A DNA stretch of 64,000 bases from Rhodothermus bifroesti (GTDB taxonomy: Bacteria > Bacteroidota > Rhodothermia > Rhodothermales > Rhodothermaceae), in the NCBI RefSeq assembly GCF_017908595.1, contig NZ_JAGKTL010000005.1, positions 124,001-188,000 on the forward strand, given 5' to 3'. The position numbers were made by a program, and so were the translations under genes. This document shows, one piece after another, positions 16,336 to 25,209 of this stretch (the stretch's first letter is position 1; every line of letters begins with the position of its first letter). The notes under the pieces are model-generated. The model did no database searches and was not told where the DNA came from. It worked only from the letters and a program-made list of their open reading frames with translations.

Positions 16336-18006
16336 CTATCGACCTTTGCGTGGATTTTCAGACCGCTTCGGCTGAAAGTACGCTGCTAGCGCTTCGGCCT
16401 GATCCCAGTGGCGGAGCGCTTCTTGCAGCACTGGATCGACCTGATTGACCAGTGGGAACCAAGCTTCACGGCCAAAGAGCTGCCAGGCTAGGTGGGCTTT
16501 GAGCAACGTGCTGAGTTCTGGACGGTGGGCTTCCACATCGGCCGGGCTAAAGCTTCGGGTGCGTGAGGTATCCGTACTAAACAGCCCTTGCTTGCGGGCA
16601 TATCCTAGAAAAGCCTGCCACATAGCCTCGTCTACATTGAAGGAAGCGGCGAATTCCTGTTGGCGACGGGTCCATGCTTGCCGCAGTTCTGCCTCGTGCT
16701 TGGCAAACCATTCGCGTACAAACGTAAAGGCCAGATTGCGGCGCGAGACTTCGAGGAGGAGCGAAGTCGTATCTGGAGCCACAACGATATCAGGCATAAT
16801 GCCACCGCCGCCAAAGACGACCCGGCCATGCACGGTTTGAAACTTCAGGGAGTCTGGAATTTCGTTCAGGTAATCCCGGGGATGGAACGTGGCGGCGTCG
16901 TAGTTAGCAAACTTTTGGCGGTAGTAGTCTTCTGCGTCGCCGTTGCGATAGGGCGTTTGGATGAGGCGTCCTGAGGGCGTATAGTAGCGGGCAACGGTGA
17001 GCTGAAGCACGCTGCCGTCGGAGAGCGTGAACTGATTTTGCACCAAGCCTTTGCCAAAGGTACGCAGGCCTACGATGAGCGCGCGGTCGTTGTCCTGCAG
17101 GGCGCCGGCCACGATTTCACTGGCCGAGGCAGAGTTCTGATTGACCAGCACGATGAGCGGCTGCGTCTCGAAGCGTCCACCTGAGGTGGAGCGATGGCTG
17201 AGGTCAGCTTGCGCAACGCGGCCGCGGGTATAGACGATGGTCTGGCCGGCCGGCAAGAATTCATCGACCAGCTCCACGGCAGCTTCCATAATGCCGCCGG
17301 GATTGTCGCGCAGGTCCAGCACCAGGCGCTGCATGCCTTGGCGCAAGAGCCGGTCAAGATGTTGCATAAACTCGTCATAGGTGGTCATTGCAAAACGATT
17401 GATGCGAATGTAGCCGGTTTTCCCATCGTCGAGCAGGTAAGCGGCATCAACCGTATAGAGCGGAATGCGGTCGCGTGTGATCACAAATTCCAGCGGTTGG
17501 GCCATGCCTAAGCGGCGAATGGTGACTTTGACCCGGGTTCCTTCGGGTCCCTTCAGACGCTTTTGGATCTCATTGGAAGAGAAGCCGATGGCGCTGGAGT
17601 CGTTGATGGCTACGATGCGGTCTCCAGGCAAAAGCCCCGCTGCCTCGCTGGGACCGCCACTGATGGTCGCTACGACGCGGGCCGTGTCTTCAACCACCTC
17701 AAACCAGATCCCTACGCCACCAAAGGAGCCTTGGTAGCTTTCACGAATTTCTTTCATCTCTTCGGCGGTGATGTAAACCGAGTGCGGGTCCAGCTCATTG
17801 AGCATGGCCCGAATGGCTTCTTCAACGAGGGGCTCTGGGGTGACGGGATCTACGTAGCGTTGCGTGATCGTCAAAAAGGCCTCCTCTAGCTTGCGCAGGC
17901 TGGCTAGCGTATCGGTTCCAGAAAGTGCCTGCTGCAGGTTCCAACCCAGCAAGATGCCTAGGCCGAGTAGCAAAATGGCCGGCAGCGTATAGCGAAGCGT
18001 TTTCAT
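16336..18006 (-). CDS. S41-family C-terminal processing peptidase
   Basis: A 556-residue envelope protease. I start at the ATG whose complement is 18004-18006, because the signal anchor (MKTLRYTLPAILLLGLGI) begins there; the frame is open 183 bp further upstream without similarity. An N-terminal CTP region is followed by a PDZ domain (about residues 85-170: GGVGIWFEVVEDT, LLPGDRIVAIN), then the S41 protease core with DLRDNPGG, catalytic Ser in VNQNSASASE and Lys in TFGKGLVQ. A C-terminal domain of about 170 residues follows. Related enzymes trim or degrade periplasmic proteins by recognising C termini. A TATCTTTG -7-like box on the minus strand (complement of 18041-18048) lies 35 bp before the start. 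Confidence 0.93.
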   Translation of the reverse strand: MKTLRYTLPAILLLGLGILLGWNLQQALSGTDTLASLRKLEEAFLTITQRYVDPVTPEPLVEEAIRAMLNELDPHSVYITAEEMKEIRESYQGSFGGVGIWFEVVEDTARVVATISGGPSEAAGLLPGDRIVAINDSSAIGFSSNEIQKRLKGPEGTRVKVTIRRLGMAQPLEFVITRDRIPLYTVDAAYLLDDGKTGYIRINRFAMTTYDEFMQHLDRLLRQGMQRLVLDLRDNPGGIMEAAVELVDEFLPAGQTIVYTRGRVAQADLSHRSTSGGRFETQPLIVLVNQNSASASEIVAGALQDNDRALIVGLRTFGKGLVQNQFTLSDGSVLQLTVARYYTPSGRLIQTPYRNGDAEDYYRQKFANYDAATFHPRDYLNEIPDSLKFQTVHGRVVFGGGGIMPDIVVAPDTTSLLLEVSRRNLAFTFVREWFAKHEAELRQAWTRRQQEFAASFNVDEAMWQAFLGYARKQGLFSTDTSRTRSFSPADVEAHRPELSTLLKAHLAWQLFGREAWFPLVNQVDPVLQEALRHWDQAEALAAYFQPKRSENPRKGR

Positions 18007-18198
18007 GGGTATGCGTGCCATCAACTCAAGCTGCTTAGTGCAAAGATACAATACTGTGCTGCAAAACCTGCACCACTTTTTGCATTTCATATCGCCTACG
18101 TATGGATTTGTTGCATCATTTGGTCGCTTTTGCGAAACCTCGTGCTGAAGGATGCGTAGGCCGGCGAAGCATGTGTGTCCATAAGGCAAGACAGCGCT

Positions 18199-18801
18199 AT
18201 GCGAAGCAAAGGCCTACTGGTTCTCCTGGTGCTGGCCCTGCTGGCTGGTTTGGCAGGCTGCGCCGGTTGCAGCACTTACAATACCTTGGTCGAGGCCGAT
18301 GAAACGGTAGCTCGCGCTTGGGCAGATTTGCAGGCGCAGTACCAGCGGCGAGCTGACCTCATTCCTAACCTGGTGCGCACCGTGGAGGCATCAGCCACGT
18401 TTGAGCGCGAAACGCTCGAGGCAGTTACCAATGCTCGGGCCCGGGCTACGGCGATCACGCTAAGCGTTGAAGATTTGAGCGATCCGGAAAAAGTGCGTCA
18501 GTTTCAGGAAGCGCAGGCACAGCTTTCTAGCGCGCTGGCCCGGTTGCTTGCCGTGGCTGAAAACTACCCCCAATTGCAAACGACAGAAGCCTTTCGGGAT
18601 CTGCTGGCCCAGCTCGAAGGGACGGAAAACCGCATTACCGTGGCACGGCGCGATTATAACGAGGCCGTACGTCAGTACAACATTCACGTGCGCCGTTTCC
18701 CGACAATGCTGGTGGCCAGTTTGACCGGGTTCCGTCCCAAACAGCCCTTCGAGGCAGCCGAAGGCGCCCAGCAGGCTCCGCAGGTGCAATTTGACCTCTA
18801 A
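18199..18801 (+). CDS. lemA: LemA-family protein
   Basis: A 200-residue LemA protein. The start at 18199 gives a clean hydrophobic segment (GLLVLLVLALLAGLAG); an upstream in-frame ATG at 18175 adds eight polar residues. The diagnostic core is YNTLVEADETVARAWADLQAQYQRRADLIPNLVRTVE, followed by long helices (ARATAIT, LAVAENYPQLQTTEAFRDLLAQLEGTENRI) and RFPTMLVASLTGFRPKQPFE. The cysteine in LAGCAGC could also make it a lipoprotein. LemA proteins occur with TPM/YgcG proteins and HtpX proteases; all three are here. Cellular role is not well defined. Confidence 0.93.
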   Translation: MRSKGLLVLLVLALLAGLAGCAGCSTYNTLVEADETVARAWADLQAQYQRRADLIPNLVRTVEASATFERETLEAVTNARARATAITLSVEDLSDPEKVRQFQEAQAQLSSALARLLAVAENYPQLQTTEAFRDLLAQLEGTENRITVARRDYNEAVRQYNIHVRRFPTMLVASLTGFRPKQPFEAAEGAQQAPQVQFDL

Positions 18802-18805
18802 TGCC

Positions 18806-19585
18806 ATGAAGGGGTTGAGCCTCCTGATCCTTCTGGGATTGCTGCTTGCTCCGGTGGCGCAGACGCAGCGCATTGAGGTGATTCCTCCAAGTGGGCAGTG
18901 GGTTACCGATGAGGCCGACCTGCTTACACCTGCCGAGGAGCAGCTGCTCAGTCAAAAACTGGCAGCCTACGCCGACACCACCTCTACGCAGATCGTTATT
19001 GTGACATTGCCTACGCTGGGAGGCATTCCAGCAGCCGATTATGCCGTCGAGCTAGGCCGACGTTGGGGAGTGGGGCAGCGTGCCTACAACAATGGAATTG
19101 TGATCCTCGTTGCGCGTGAAGAGCGGGAGGTTTTTATTGCGACCGGCTATGGACTCGAGGGAGCGGTGCCCGATGCGCTAGCCAGCCGCATTGTGCGTGA
19201 GGTGATTGTGCCCCGCTTTCGGCAAGGTGACTTTTACGGCGGGCTTTCGGCAGCGGTCGATGCGTTGATTGCTGCGGCCCAGGGAGAATACCAGGCGCCC
19301 CCGCGAGCTCCAGCTAGCCAGGGAACATGGATGGCCCTAGCACTCCTTTTTGCCTTTCTCATCGTGCTGGTGTTTTTGCTTTCGGCTGCTCGAAACAGCG
19401 GCAGACCTCCAGGAAGTGGCTCGCAGCGCGTTCGATCGCCTTATCGGAGCTATCGCCACCATGCCGACTTCCCGCCTGTGATCATCTGGGGAGGGGGTGG
19501 AGGAGGCTTTGGCGGTGGGGGCTGGGGTGGATTCTCGGGTGGTGGAGGTAGCTTTGGTGGAGGCGGCGCTGGAGGACGCTGGTAA
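18806..19585 (+). CDS. TPM-domain (YgcG-family) membrane protein
   Basis: A 259-residue protein that starts 4 bp after lemA. A signal peptide (to VAQTQR) leads to a TPM domain (about residues 25-160: GQWVTDEADLLTPAEEQLL, QIVIVTLPTLGG, GVGQRAYNNGIVILVAREEREVFIATGYGLEGAVPD). One transmembrane helix follows near residue 178 (MALALLFAFLIVLVFLL), then a Gly-rich tail of GGGG/FGGGGW repeats ending in GRW. This architecture and pairing with lemA are widespread. TPM domains are thought to act as phosphatase-like or chaperone modules in some organisms; the activity here is unknown. The frame is open to TTG 18791, but ATG 18806 is the better start. Confidence 0.93.
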   Translation: MKGLSLLILLGLLLAPVAQTQRIEVIPPSGQWVTDEADLLTPAEEQLLSQKLAAYADTTSTQIVIVTLPTLGGIPAADYAVELGRRWGVGQRAYNNGIVILVAREEREVFIATGYGLEGAVPDALASRIVREVIVPRFRQGDFYGGLSAAVDALIAAAQGEYQAPPRAPASQGTWMALALLFAFLIVLVFLLSAARNSGRPPGSGSQRVRSPYRSYRHHADFPPVIIWGGGGGGFGGGGWGGFSGGGGSFGGGGAGGRW

Positions 19586-19587
19586 AA

Positions 19588-19929
19588 GTGGATGCCGTCA
19601 TGGATCGCTTGGAAGCTTTGCTGCAGTTTTACCAGGAAGATCCTCACGATGCCTTCACGCGCTTTGCGTTGGCCCAGGAGTATTGGAAGCGCGGCGACCT
19701 AACGCAAGCCCTGCACTTTTTTGAGGGCTTGCTGGCCGATCATCCCGACTATGTAGGCACCTACTATCATCTGGCACGTCTCTACCAAGTACTCGGTCGG
19801 CAAGACGATGCCCGGCGCACTTATCAAGAGGGCATCAAAGTAGCCCAGCGGCTGGGTGAGCGTAAAGCACTGGCTGAGCTGCAGGATGCCCTGATGGCGC
19901 TTGAGCTTGGCACCTCGACCGATAAGTAG
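19588..19929 (+). CDS. Small TPR protein
   Basis: A protein of about 109-113 residues made almost wholly of tetratricopeptide repeats. Three helical pairs are visible: [58 protein letters not shown] and a C-terminal partner. There is no signal peptide, so it is probably a cytoplasmic adaptor. Start is GTG 19588 or ATG 19600. It begins 2 bp after the TPM gene and is likely co-translated. No partner is identifiable. Confidence 0.85.
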   Translation: MDAVMDRLEALLQFYQEDPHDAFTRFALAQEYWKRGDLTQALHFFEGLLADHPDYVGTYYHLARLYQVLGRQDDARRTYQEGIKVAQRLGERKALAELQDALMALELGTSTDK

Positions 19930-20003
19930 AACCCAAGCGCCGGCTTGTCGTATATCGAGGGGTGGTATCTGTCCCATTAACCCTTAACCTAGAAAACGAG
20001 GCT

Positions 20004-20849
20004 ATGTCAAGTGGGCTGCGTACAGCGGCACTTATGGCCCTGCTGATTGTCCTTTTTGTGCTGATCGGCGAAGCGATTGGCGGGCAACAGGGCATGGTCA
20101 TCGCTTTTTTCTTTGCAGTGGCGATGAACTTTTTCAGCTATTGGTTTAGCGACAAGATCGTACTCATGATGTACAGAGCTCGGGAGATTCAGCGCGAAGA
20201 TGCGCCCGAGCTCTACGACATGGTCGATCGCTTGCGGCAGCGCGCTGGGCTTCCCATGCCCCGGGTGTATGTGATTCCTTCGGAGCAGCCAAACGCGTTT
20301 GCTACGGGGCGCAACCCAAAGCATAGCGCAGTTGCTGTTACGCAGGGCATTGTGCGTCTGCTTCAGCGGGAAGAGCTCGAAGGGGTGATTGCCCATGAGC
20401 TAGCGCACATCAAGCATCGAGATATCCTGATCTCTTCGATTGCGGCTACGCTGGCAGCAGCCATCACAATGCTGGCCCGTTTTGCCTTTTTCTTTGGACC
20501 AAGCAGCGATCGGGATCGTGGAGGGAATGCGCTGGCTGCCCTGCTGATGCTGATTCTGGCTCCGCTGGCGGCCATGCTTATTCAAATGGCCATCTCGCGG
20601 GCGCGTGAGTTTGCTGCCGACCGGGGCGGGGCACAAATTTGCGGCAAGCCGCGGGCACTGGCACAGGCACTGCAAAAGCTCGAGCAAGGCGTAGCCCATA
20701 TCCCCATGGAAGAAGGCAATCCAGCCACAGCGCACATGTTCATTGTGCATCCGTTCAGTGGCGGGGGATTCGCTCGCCTGTTTTCGACACATCCCCCCAC
20801 GGAAGAGCGTATCCGTCGCTTGCTTGAACTGGAGCGTACCGGTTTCTAA
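20004..20849 (+). CDS. htpX: HtpX-like M48 zinc protease
   Basis: A 281-residue inner-membrane metalloprotease. ATG 20004 is preceded by a purine-rich stretch and starts at the first transmembrane segment ([15 protein letters not shown]); a second follows ([19 protein letters not shown]). Zinc motif [10 protein letters not shown] is near residue 131, with the third ligand in [15 protein letters not shown] near residue 210, and the characteristic [13 protein letters not shown] at the end. HtpX degrades misfolded or damaged membrane proteins in E. coli together with FtsH. It lies 75 bp after the LemA/TPM/TPR genes, a common association. A terminator follows. Confidence 0.96.
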   Translation: MSSGLRTAALMALLIVLFVLIGEAIGGQQGMVIAFFFAVAMNFFSYWFSDKIVLMMYRAREIQREDAPELYDMVDRLRQRAGLPMPRVYVIPSEQPNAFATGRNPKHSAVAVTQGIVRLLQREELEGVIAHELAHIKHRDILISSIAATLAAAITMLARFAFFFGPSSDRDRGGNALAALLMLILAPLAAMLIQMAISRAREFAADRGGAQICGKPRALAQALQKLEQGVAHIPMEEGNPATAHMFIVHPFSGGGFARLFSTHPPTEERIRRLLELERTGF

Positions 20850-20864
20850 GCAGGACCTCTGAAG

Positions 20865-20893
20865 GCGGCCGGATGCTTCCGGCCGCTTTTTCT
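20865..20893 (+). terminator. Terminator after htpX
   Basis: GCGGCCGGA and TCCGGCCGC arms around a short loop, followed by TTTTTCTT. It separates htpX from the thioredoxin-like gene. Confidence 0.85.
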
Positions 20894-20919
20894 TGGAAAG
20901 GCAAACGTTCACGAGGCGT

Positions 20920-21510
20920 ATGGCGCTGACCTATTCGCAGGAAATTGCCCTAGGCACAGAAGCTCCCCCTTTTGAGCTGCCTGTGGTCAATCCTGAAGCT
21001 GATGGCTTAAATAAACCGACGCGCAGCTTAGAAGATTTTGCCGATGCGCGCGTTTTGGTAGTGGTGTTTACGTGCAACCATTGCCCCTACGCGCAGCACA
21101 TTGAATCGGCGCTTATCGAGCTGGCCCGTGCTTATGCTCACAAAGGCGTGCGCTTTGTCGCAATTAACGCGAACGATCCCACGCAGTATCCAGAGGACGC
21201 GCCCGAAGAGATGGCGCGACGAGCGCGCGCCAAGGGCTATCCATTCCCTTACTTGTTTGACGAAACCCAAGAAGTGGCCAAAGCCTATGGGGCGCTCTGC
21301 ACCCCCGATCTATACGTGTTTGATGCGCAGCGACGACTGGTCTACCATGGCCGGTTCGACGACACGCGCCCCGGCCAGGGCCGTCCAGCAACCGGAGCAG
21401 ACCTCACGCGGGCTATTGATGAACTACTAGCGACAGGAACCGTAACAGGTCCGCAATACCCTTCCATGGGCTGCAACATTAAGTGGCGGCCCGCGAGCGC
21501 ACCTCGCTAA
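20920..21510 (+). CDS. Thioredoxin-like (AhpC/TSA family) protein
   Basis: A 196-residue cytoplasmic protein of the thioredoxin/peroxiredoxin fold. It has no signal peptide. The N-terminal GTEAPPFELPVVNPEADG is peroxiredoxin-like. The redox motif is CNHCPYA in VVVFTCNHCPYAQHIES near residue 55, i.e. CxxC. VAKAYGALCTPDLYVFD holds the cis-proline region and a third cysteine, and the C terminus PQYPSMGCNIKW is typical of this family, seen beside metabolic genes in many bacteria. Substrate is unknown. Start is ATG 20920; the in-frame TTG at 20893 overlaps the terminator. It ends 4 bp before the antiporter gene. Confidence 0.9.
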   Translation: MALTYSQEIALGTEAPPFELPVVNPEADGLNKPTRSLEDFADARVLVVVFTCNHCPYAQHIESALIELARAYAHKGVRFVAINANDPTQYPEDAPEEMARRARAKGYPFPYLFDETQEVAKAYGALCTPDLYVFDAQRRLVYHGRFDDTRPGQGRPATGADLTRAIDELLATGTVTGPQYPSMGCNIKWRPASAPR

Positions 21511-21514
21511 GCCG

Positions 21515-22954
21515 ATGCCAAGTATGGATGGCTTAGTGCTGCTTCCACCGGTAGTGGCTATCGTCCTGGCCCTGTGGACGCGCGAAGTATACCTGTCGCT
21601 GCTCATCGGTCTCTGGCTAGGAACCACCCTGCTGGAAGGGGGCAATCCCCTAGAAGGCCTGCGGCGCTTGGGCGACGAGGTAGTGGCCGTGTTTGCCGAT
21701 GCCGGCAATACGCGGGTAGTGATTTTCTGTCTGTTGGTGGGTGGATTGGTGGCGTTGGTTCAGGCTTCAGGAGGCGTACAAGGCTTTATTGCTTGGGCGC
21801 AGCGACGCGGCTGGGGCGCGACGCGGCGCAGCGCTGAGTTGCTGGCATGGAGCGTAGGTATGCTGATCTTTGTGGAATCCAGCATTACTTCGCTAGTGAC
21901 AGGAGCCGTAGGGCGCCCCTTTTTCGACCAGTTACGGCTACCGCGGGAAAAGCTGGCATTTTACTGCGATGCTACGAGTGCGCCGGTGTGCATGATGATT
22001 CCGCTTAACGGCTGGGGTGCTTACGTGTTAGGATTACTGGCCGCTCAAGGGATTACCACCGGTGCCGTTGGTTTATTGGCTCATAGCCTGCTGTACAACG
22101 TTTTTTGCTGGCTAATCATTGTGTTTGCGCTCTTTTTGGCCTGGACAGGCTGGGGGTTTGGGCCGATGCGAAAGGCCGAGCAGCGCGCAGCCGCTACTGG
22201 ACAGGTGCTGCGTCCAGGCGCTCGTCCCCTCATGGCTGAAGAGGTAGCTGGAATGACACCCGTAGAAAATGCCCCTTGCCACGCCCGGGATTTCCTGATA
22301 CCATTGGCCGTGATGGTAGGGATGATTTTTGTAGGGCTCTGGGCGACAGGTCAAGGAAACCTGATGGCTGGTAGTGGATCAACCGCGGTTTTCTGGGCCG
22401 TGTCGGTAGCCATGGCAGTCGCTATGGGCCTGTATGCGCTGCCAAGACCGCTGGGGGGAGGACGACCGGTGCTTTCGCTAACGCAAGGAATGAGCATTGC
22501 CCTACGCGGCATGGGGGGATTGGTAGGCGTTACGGTGCTGGTCGTCTTGGCGTTTGCGCTAGGACAGGTGTCTCGGGCACTGGAGATGGGGCCCTACTTG
22601 GTTGGACTTATTCATCCCGATTGGCCCGTATGGTGGCTGCCCGCATTGGTGTTTCTGATCGGTTGCTTTGTGTCGTTCACCCTTGGTTCTTCCTGGGCAA
22701 CGTTTGCTATGCTGATACCTGTAGCACTGCCTCTAGCAGAAGGACTGGGACTACCCCTGCCGCTCATGCTGGGCGCCGTGCTCTCCGGGGGCGTTTTTGG
22801 CGACTACGCTTCGCCGCTCTCGGACACGACCATCATCTCTTCCATGGCGGCTGCCTGCGATCACGTGGACCACGTCAACACGCAACTCCCCTATGCCTTA
22901 CTGATCGGAGGCATTGCACTGGTTGTTTTCCTGGTATTGGGTGCCCTGGGTTAA
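21515..22954 (+). CDS. NhaC-family Na+/H+ antiporter
   Basis: A 479-residue polytopic membrane protein with about 11-12 hydrophobic segments. Segments such as LLIGLWLGTTLLEGGNP, ESSITSLVTGAVGRPFFDQ and the conserved CDATSAPVCMMIPLNGWGAYV, with GGVFGDYASPLSDTTIISSMAAACDHVDHVNTQLPYAL near the end, are characteristic of the NhaC branch of the ion-transporter superfamily. It presumably exchanges Na+ for H+ (some members exchange organic acids). Starts at 21515 and 21524 are equivalent. Its stop shares four bases (TTAA) with the stop of the convergent ABC permease gene. Confidence 0.9.
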   Translation: MPSMDGLVLLPPVVAIVLALWTREVYLSLLIGLWLGTTLLEGGNPLEGLRRLGDEVVAVFADAGNTRVVIFCLLVGGLVALVQASGGVQGFIAWAQRRGWGATRRSAELLAWSVGMLIFVESSITSLVTGAVGRPFFDQLRLPREKLAFYCDATSAPVCMMIPLNGWGAYVLGLLAAQGITTGAVGLLAHSLLYNVFCWLIIVFALFLAWTGWGFGPMRKAEQRAAATGQVLRPGARPLMAEEVAGMTPVENAPCHARDFLIPLAVMVGMIFVGLWATGQGNLMAGSGSTAVFWAVSVAMAVAMGLYALPRPLGGGRPVLSLTQGMSIALRGMGGLVGVTVLVVLAFALGQVSRALEMGPYLVGLIHPDWPVWWLPALVFLIGCFVSFTLGSSWATFAMLIPVALPLAEGLGLPLPLMLGAVLSGGVFGDYASPLSDTTIISSMAAACDHVDHVNTQLPYALLIGGIALVVFLVLGALG

Positions 22955-24054
22955 TAGAGCTGGCGACGGAAGCGCCAAGCACTCAGGCCAAAAAGCAACA
23001 AACCCAGCACAAGTAGCGCCAGCATTTCATCCCATAGCACATGGAGGCCCACACCCTTTAGGAAAATCCCGCGCACAATGACAAGAAAGTAGCGCAAAGG
23101 CACGACCGTCGTAGCAGCCCGGATCACGGGAGGCATGCTCTCGATTGGAAATACAAAACCGGAAAGGATAATCATGGGCATAATTGCAAAGAACCCAGCG
23201 CCAATAAGCGCTTGCTGCTGCGTGCGGCTCAGTGTGGAAATGAGCAGGCCCAGACCTAGCGTGTTGAGCAAAAACAGAATAGCACAGCCAAAAAGAAGAG
23301 GAATGCTTCCGCGCAGTGGCACCTGAAACCACAGTGTGGCTACAAGCACCACCAGCAGTACATCCAACAGCCCAATCAGCAGAAACGGCACGAGTTTGCC
23401 CAAAAGCACGGTTGACGGTCGCAGAGGCGTCACCAGCAATTGTTCTAAAGTGCCCATCTCTTTCTCTTTGACCAGCGCCAGGGCTGTCAGCACAGTAGTC
23501 ATCACGGTCAAGAGCAAGCCTACAAGACCTGGAATAATGAACCAGCGGCTCGAAAGCGCGGGGTTAAACCACACGCGCATTTCAGCTACTACGCCTTGGG
23601 ATCCTAAGGTAGGGCGCTCACTTTCTAGGTAGTGCCGGATGATTTGGGTAGCATAGTTCATTGCCACGGTAGCCGTATTCGATTCGCTGCCATCCACCAG
23701 CAGTTGTACCGAAGCTGGGGTGCCGCGTGCAACGGCTTCTTCAAAATCGGGCGGAAAGACCAGCGCCAGGGTAGCGCGGCCACGGTCCAGCCAATCGCCC
23801 ACACGAGACGGGTCAGGTTCATAGCCAGCCAGCTTGAAGTATTCACTGGCCATGAGCCGATCAACCAGGCCGCGGCTCGTTGCCGAGGGTACGGGATCGC
23901 ACACCACTACAGGTACGCGGCGTACATCTAGGTTAGCTGCATAGCCCAGCAGGATAAGCTGCACTATAGGGGGCATAATCAGCAGGAACAGCATGCGCGG
24001 ATCGCGCCGCAGCTGCTGAAATTCTTTCTGTAGAAAAGCTACAATCCGATACAT
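22951..24054 (-). CDS. ABC-2 permease of the efflux operon (YbhR-like)
   Basis: A 367-residue inner-membrane permease. One transmembrane helix near residue 28, a large periplasmic loop (about residues 50-170) and five further helices from residue 175 form the ABC2_membrane_3 architecture. Typical segments are EKEMGTLEQLLVTPLRPSTVLLGKLVPF and FFAIMPMIILSGFVFPIESMP. It pairs with the upstream permease to make a heterodimeric channel for large or hydrophobic substrates, as YbhR with YbhS. It is last of seven genes, 7 bp after the previous one. Its TAA stop overlaps that of the antiporter gene on the other strand. Confidence 0.92.
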   Translation of the reverse strand: MYRIVAFLQKEFQQLRRDPRMLFLLIMPPIVQLILLGYAANLDVRRVPVVVCDPVPSATSRGLVDRLMASEYFKLAGYEPDPSRVGDWLDRGRATLALVFPPDFEEAVARGTPASVQLLVDGSESNTATVAMNYATQIIRHYLESERPTLGSQGVVAEMRVWFNPALSSRWFIIPGLVGLLLTVMTTVLTALALVKEKEMGTLEQLLVTPLRPSTVLLGKLVPFLLIGLLDVLLVVLVATLWFQVPLRGSIPLLFGCAILFLLNTLGLGLLISTLSRTQQQALIGAGFFAIMPMIILSGFVFPIESMPPVIRAATTVVPLRYFLVIVRGIFLKGVGLHVLWDEMLALLVLGLLLFGLSAWRFRRQLY

Positions 24055-24061
24055 ATGCTGC

Positions 24062-25207
24062 TTAGAGCAGGTGGTGAAACAGCCGACGCAGTCGCAAGCT
24101 GCTTAGCGTGAGCGTCAGCACTGCAAAAGCAAGGAGCAAGAGCACCTCAGGCCAAAACACGGCCAGTCCTGTTCCTTTAAGCATGACCCCGCGCAATGCG
24201 GTTAGAAAATAGCGTGCAGGCACCAGGTAGGTGATGGCCTGAATAACCGGGGGCATGTTGTAAATCGGAAAGACAAAGCCTGATAAAATGAACGTGGGCA
24301 GGAGTGTGCTGAGGATGGCGATCTGGAAGGCGACCTGCTGGCTAGAAGCAATGGTGGAAATCAACAGCCCTTGGCCTAGTCCGGCGAGTAAATACAGCAC
24401 AACCACAAGGGCCAGCACAGCAGGCGTCCCCCGTACCGACACGTTAAACAAGATCTGGCTCACCAGCAGGATGAGCCCCGTTGCACCAATAGCTACCAGC
24501 AAATAGGGCAGCGTTTTGCCCAGCACCAGCTGATACGGCTTGAGTGGTGCCAGCACGAGCTGTTCCATCGTGCCCCGCTCGCGCTCACGTGTGACCGAAA
24601 GCGACGTAGCAATCACCGTGGTGACCATCAGCAAAAAAGCAATCAGTCCAGGCACCAGAAATCGGGCGCTTTGCAGCTCAGGATTGTACCAGATGCGGGC
24701 TTCTACCGAAACGGCAAAGGCAGGCAGACGCTGCCCGTAGTGCAGCGCGCGTTCTAGCAGCACCTGCCTACTAAAAGCTTGAATGATCGCTTCGGCATAG
24801 CCTGTAACGGCCGAAGCGATGGTCGCGTTGGTGCCGTCGATCAGCAACTGGACAGGTGCCGCTTGACCAGCCTGAAGCCGCTTTTCGAAGTCTGAAGGAA
24901 TAACCAGACCAACCCGTATGGCTTCTTGGTCAATGAGGCGCGTTAACTCCCTGGGATCGTCTGCCTGCACGGCCAGGTCGAAGTACTCCGTCAGATTAAA
25001 GCGGCGGATGAGTTCCCGACTGGCTGCTGAGCGATCCTGATCGCATACGCCTATGGCCAGATGGCGCACGTCGAACGTCAGGGCATAGCCAAATAGAATA
25101 AGCAAGAACGCTGGCAAGACCAGCAGCATCCCTAGCGAGATGGGATCCCGCCGAATCTGGATGAACTCTTTAACGAACAGGGTGGCAATCAGACGGAAAG
25201 CGCGCAT
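24062..25207 (-). CDS. ABC-2 permease of the efflux operon (YbhS-like)
   Basis: A 381-residue permease with the same layout as its downstream partner: one N-terminal helix (ISLGMLLVLPAFLLILFGYA), a periplasmic domain of about 130 residues (VRLGL/VPSDFEKRL region) and five C-terminal helices. Diagnostic segments are RERERGTMEQLVLAPLKPYQLVLGKTLPYL and LLPTFILSGFVFPIYNMPPVIQAITYLVPARYFL. It is close to YbhS and YhhJ of E. coli. The start lies 2 bp after the preceding ATPase gene. Confidence 0.92.
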   Translation of the reverse strand: MRAFRLIATLFVKEFIQIRRDPISLGMLLVLPAFLLILFGYALTFDVRHLAIGVCDQDRSAASRELIRRFNLTEYFDLAVQADDPRELTRLIDQEAIRVGLVIPSDFEKRLQAGQAAPVQLLIDGTNATIASAVTGYAEAIIQAFSRQVLLERALHYGQRLPAFAVSVEARIWYNPELQSARFLVPGLIAFLLMVTTVIATSLSVTRERERGTMEQLVLAPLKPYQLVLGKTLPYLLVAIGATGLILLVSQILFNVSVRGTPAVLALVVVLYLLAGLGQGLLISTIASSQQVAFQIAILSTLLPTFILSGFVFPIYNMPPVIQAITYLVPARYFLTALRGVMLKGTGLAVFWPEVLLLLAFAVLTLTLSSLRLRRLFHHLL

Positions 25208-25209
25208 GG

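Noticed and set aside
18041-18066. Full promoter of the S41 protease gene
   Set aside because: The TATCTTTG -7-like box is good, but the only TTTTG upstream is 13 bp away, too short for a confident -33 element.
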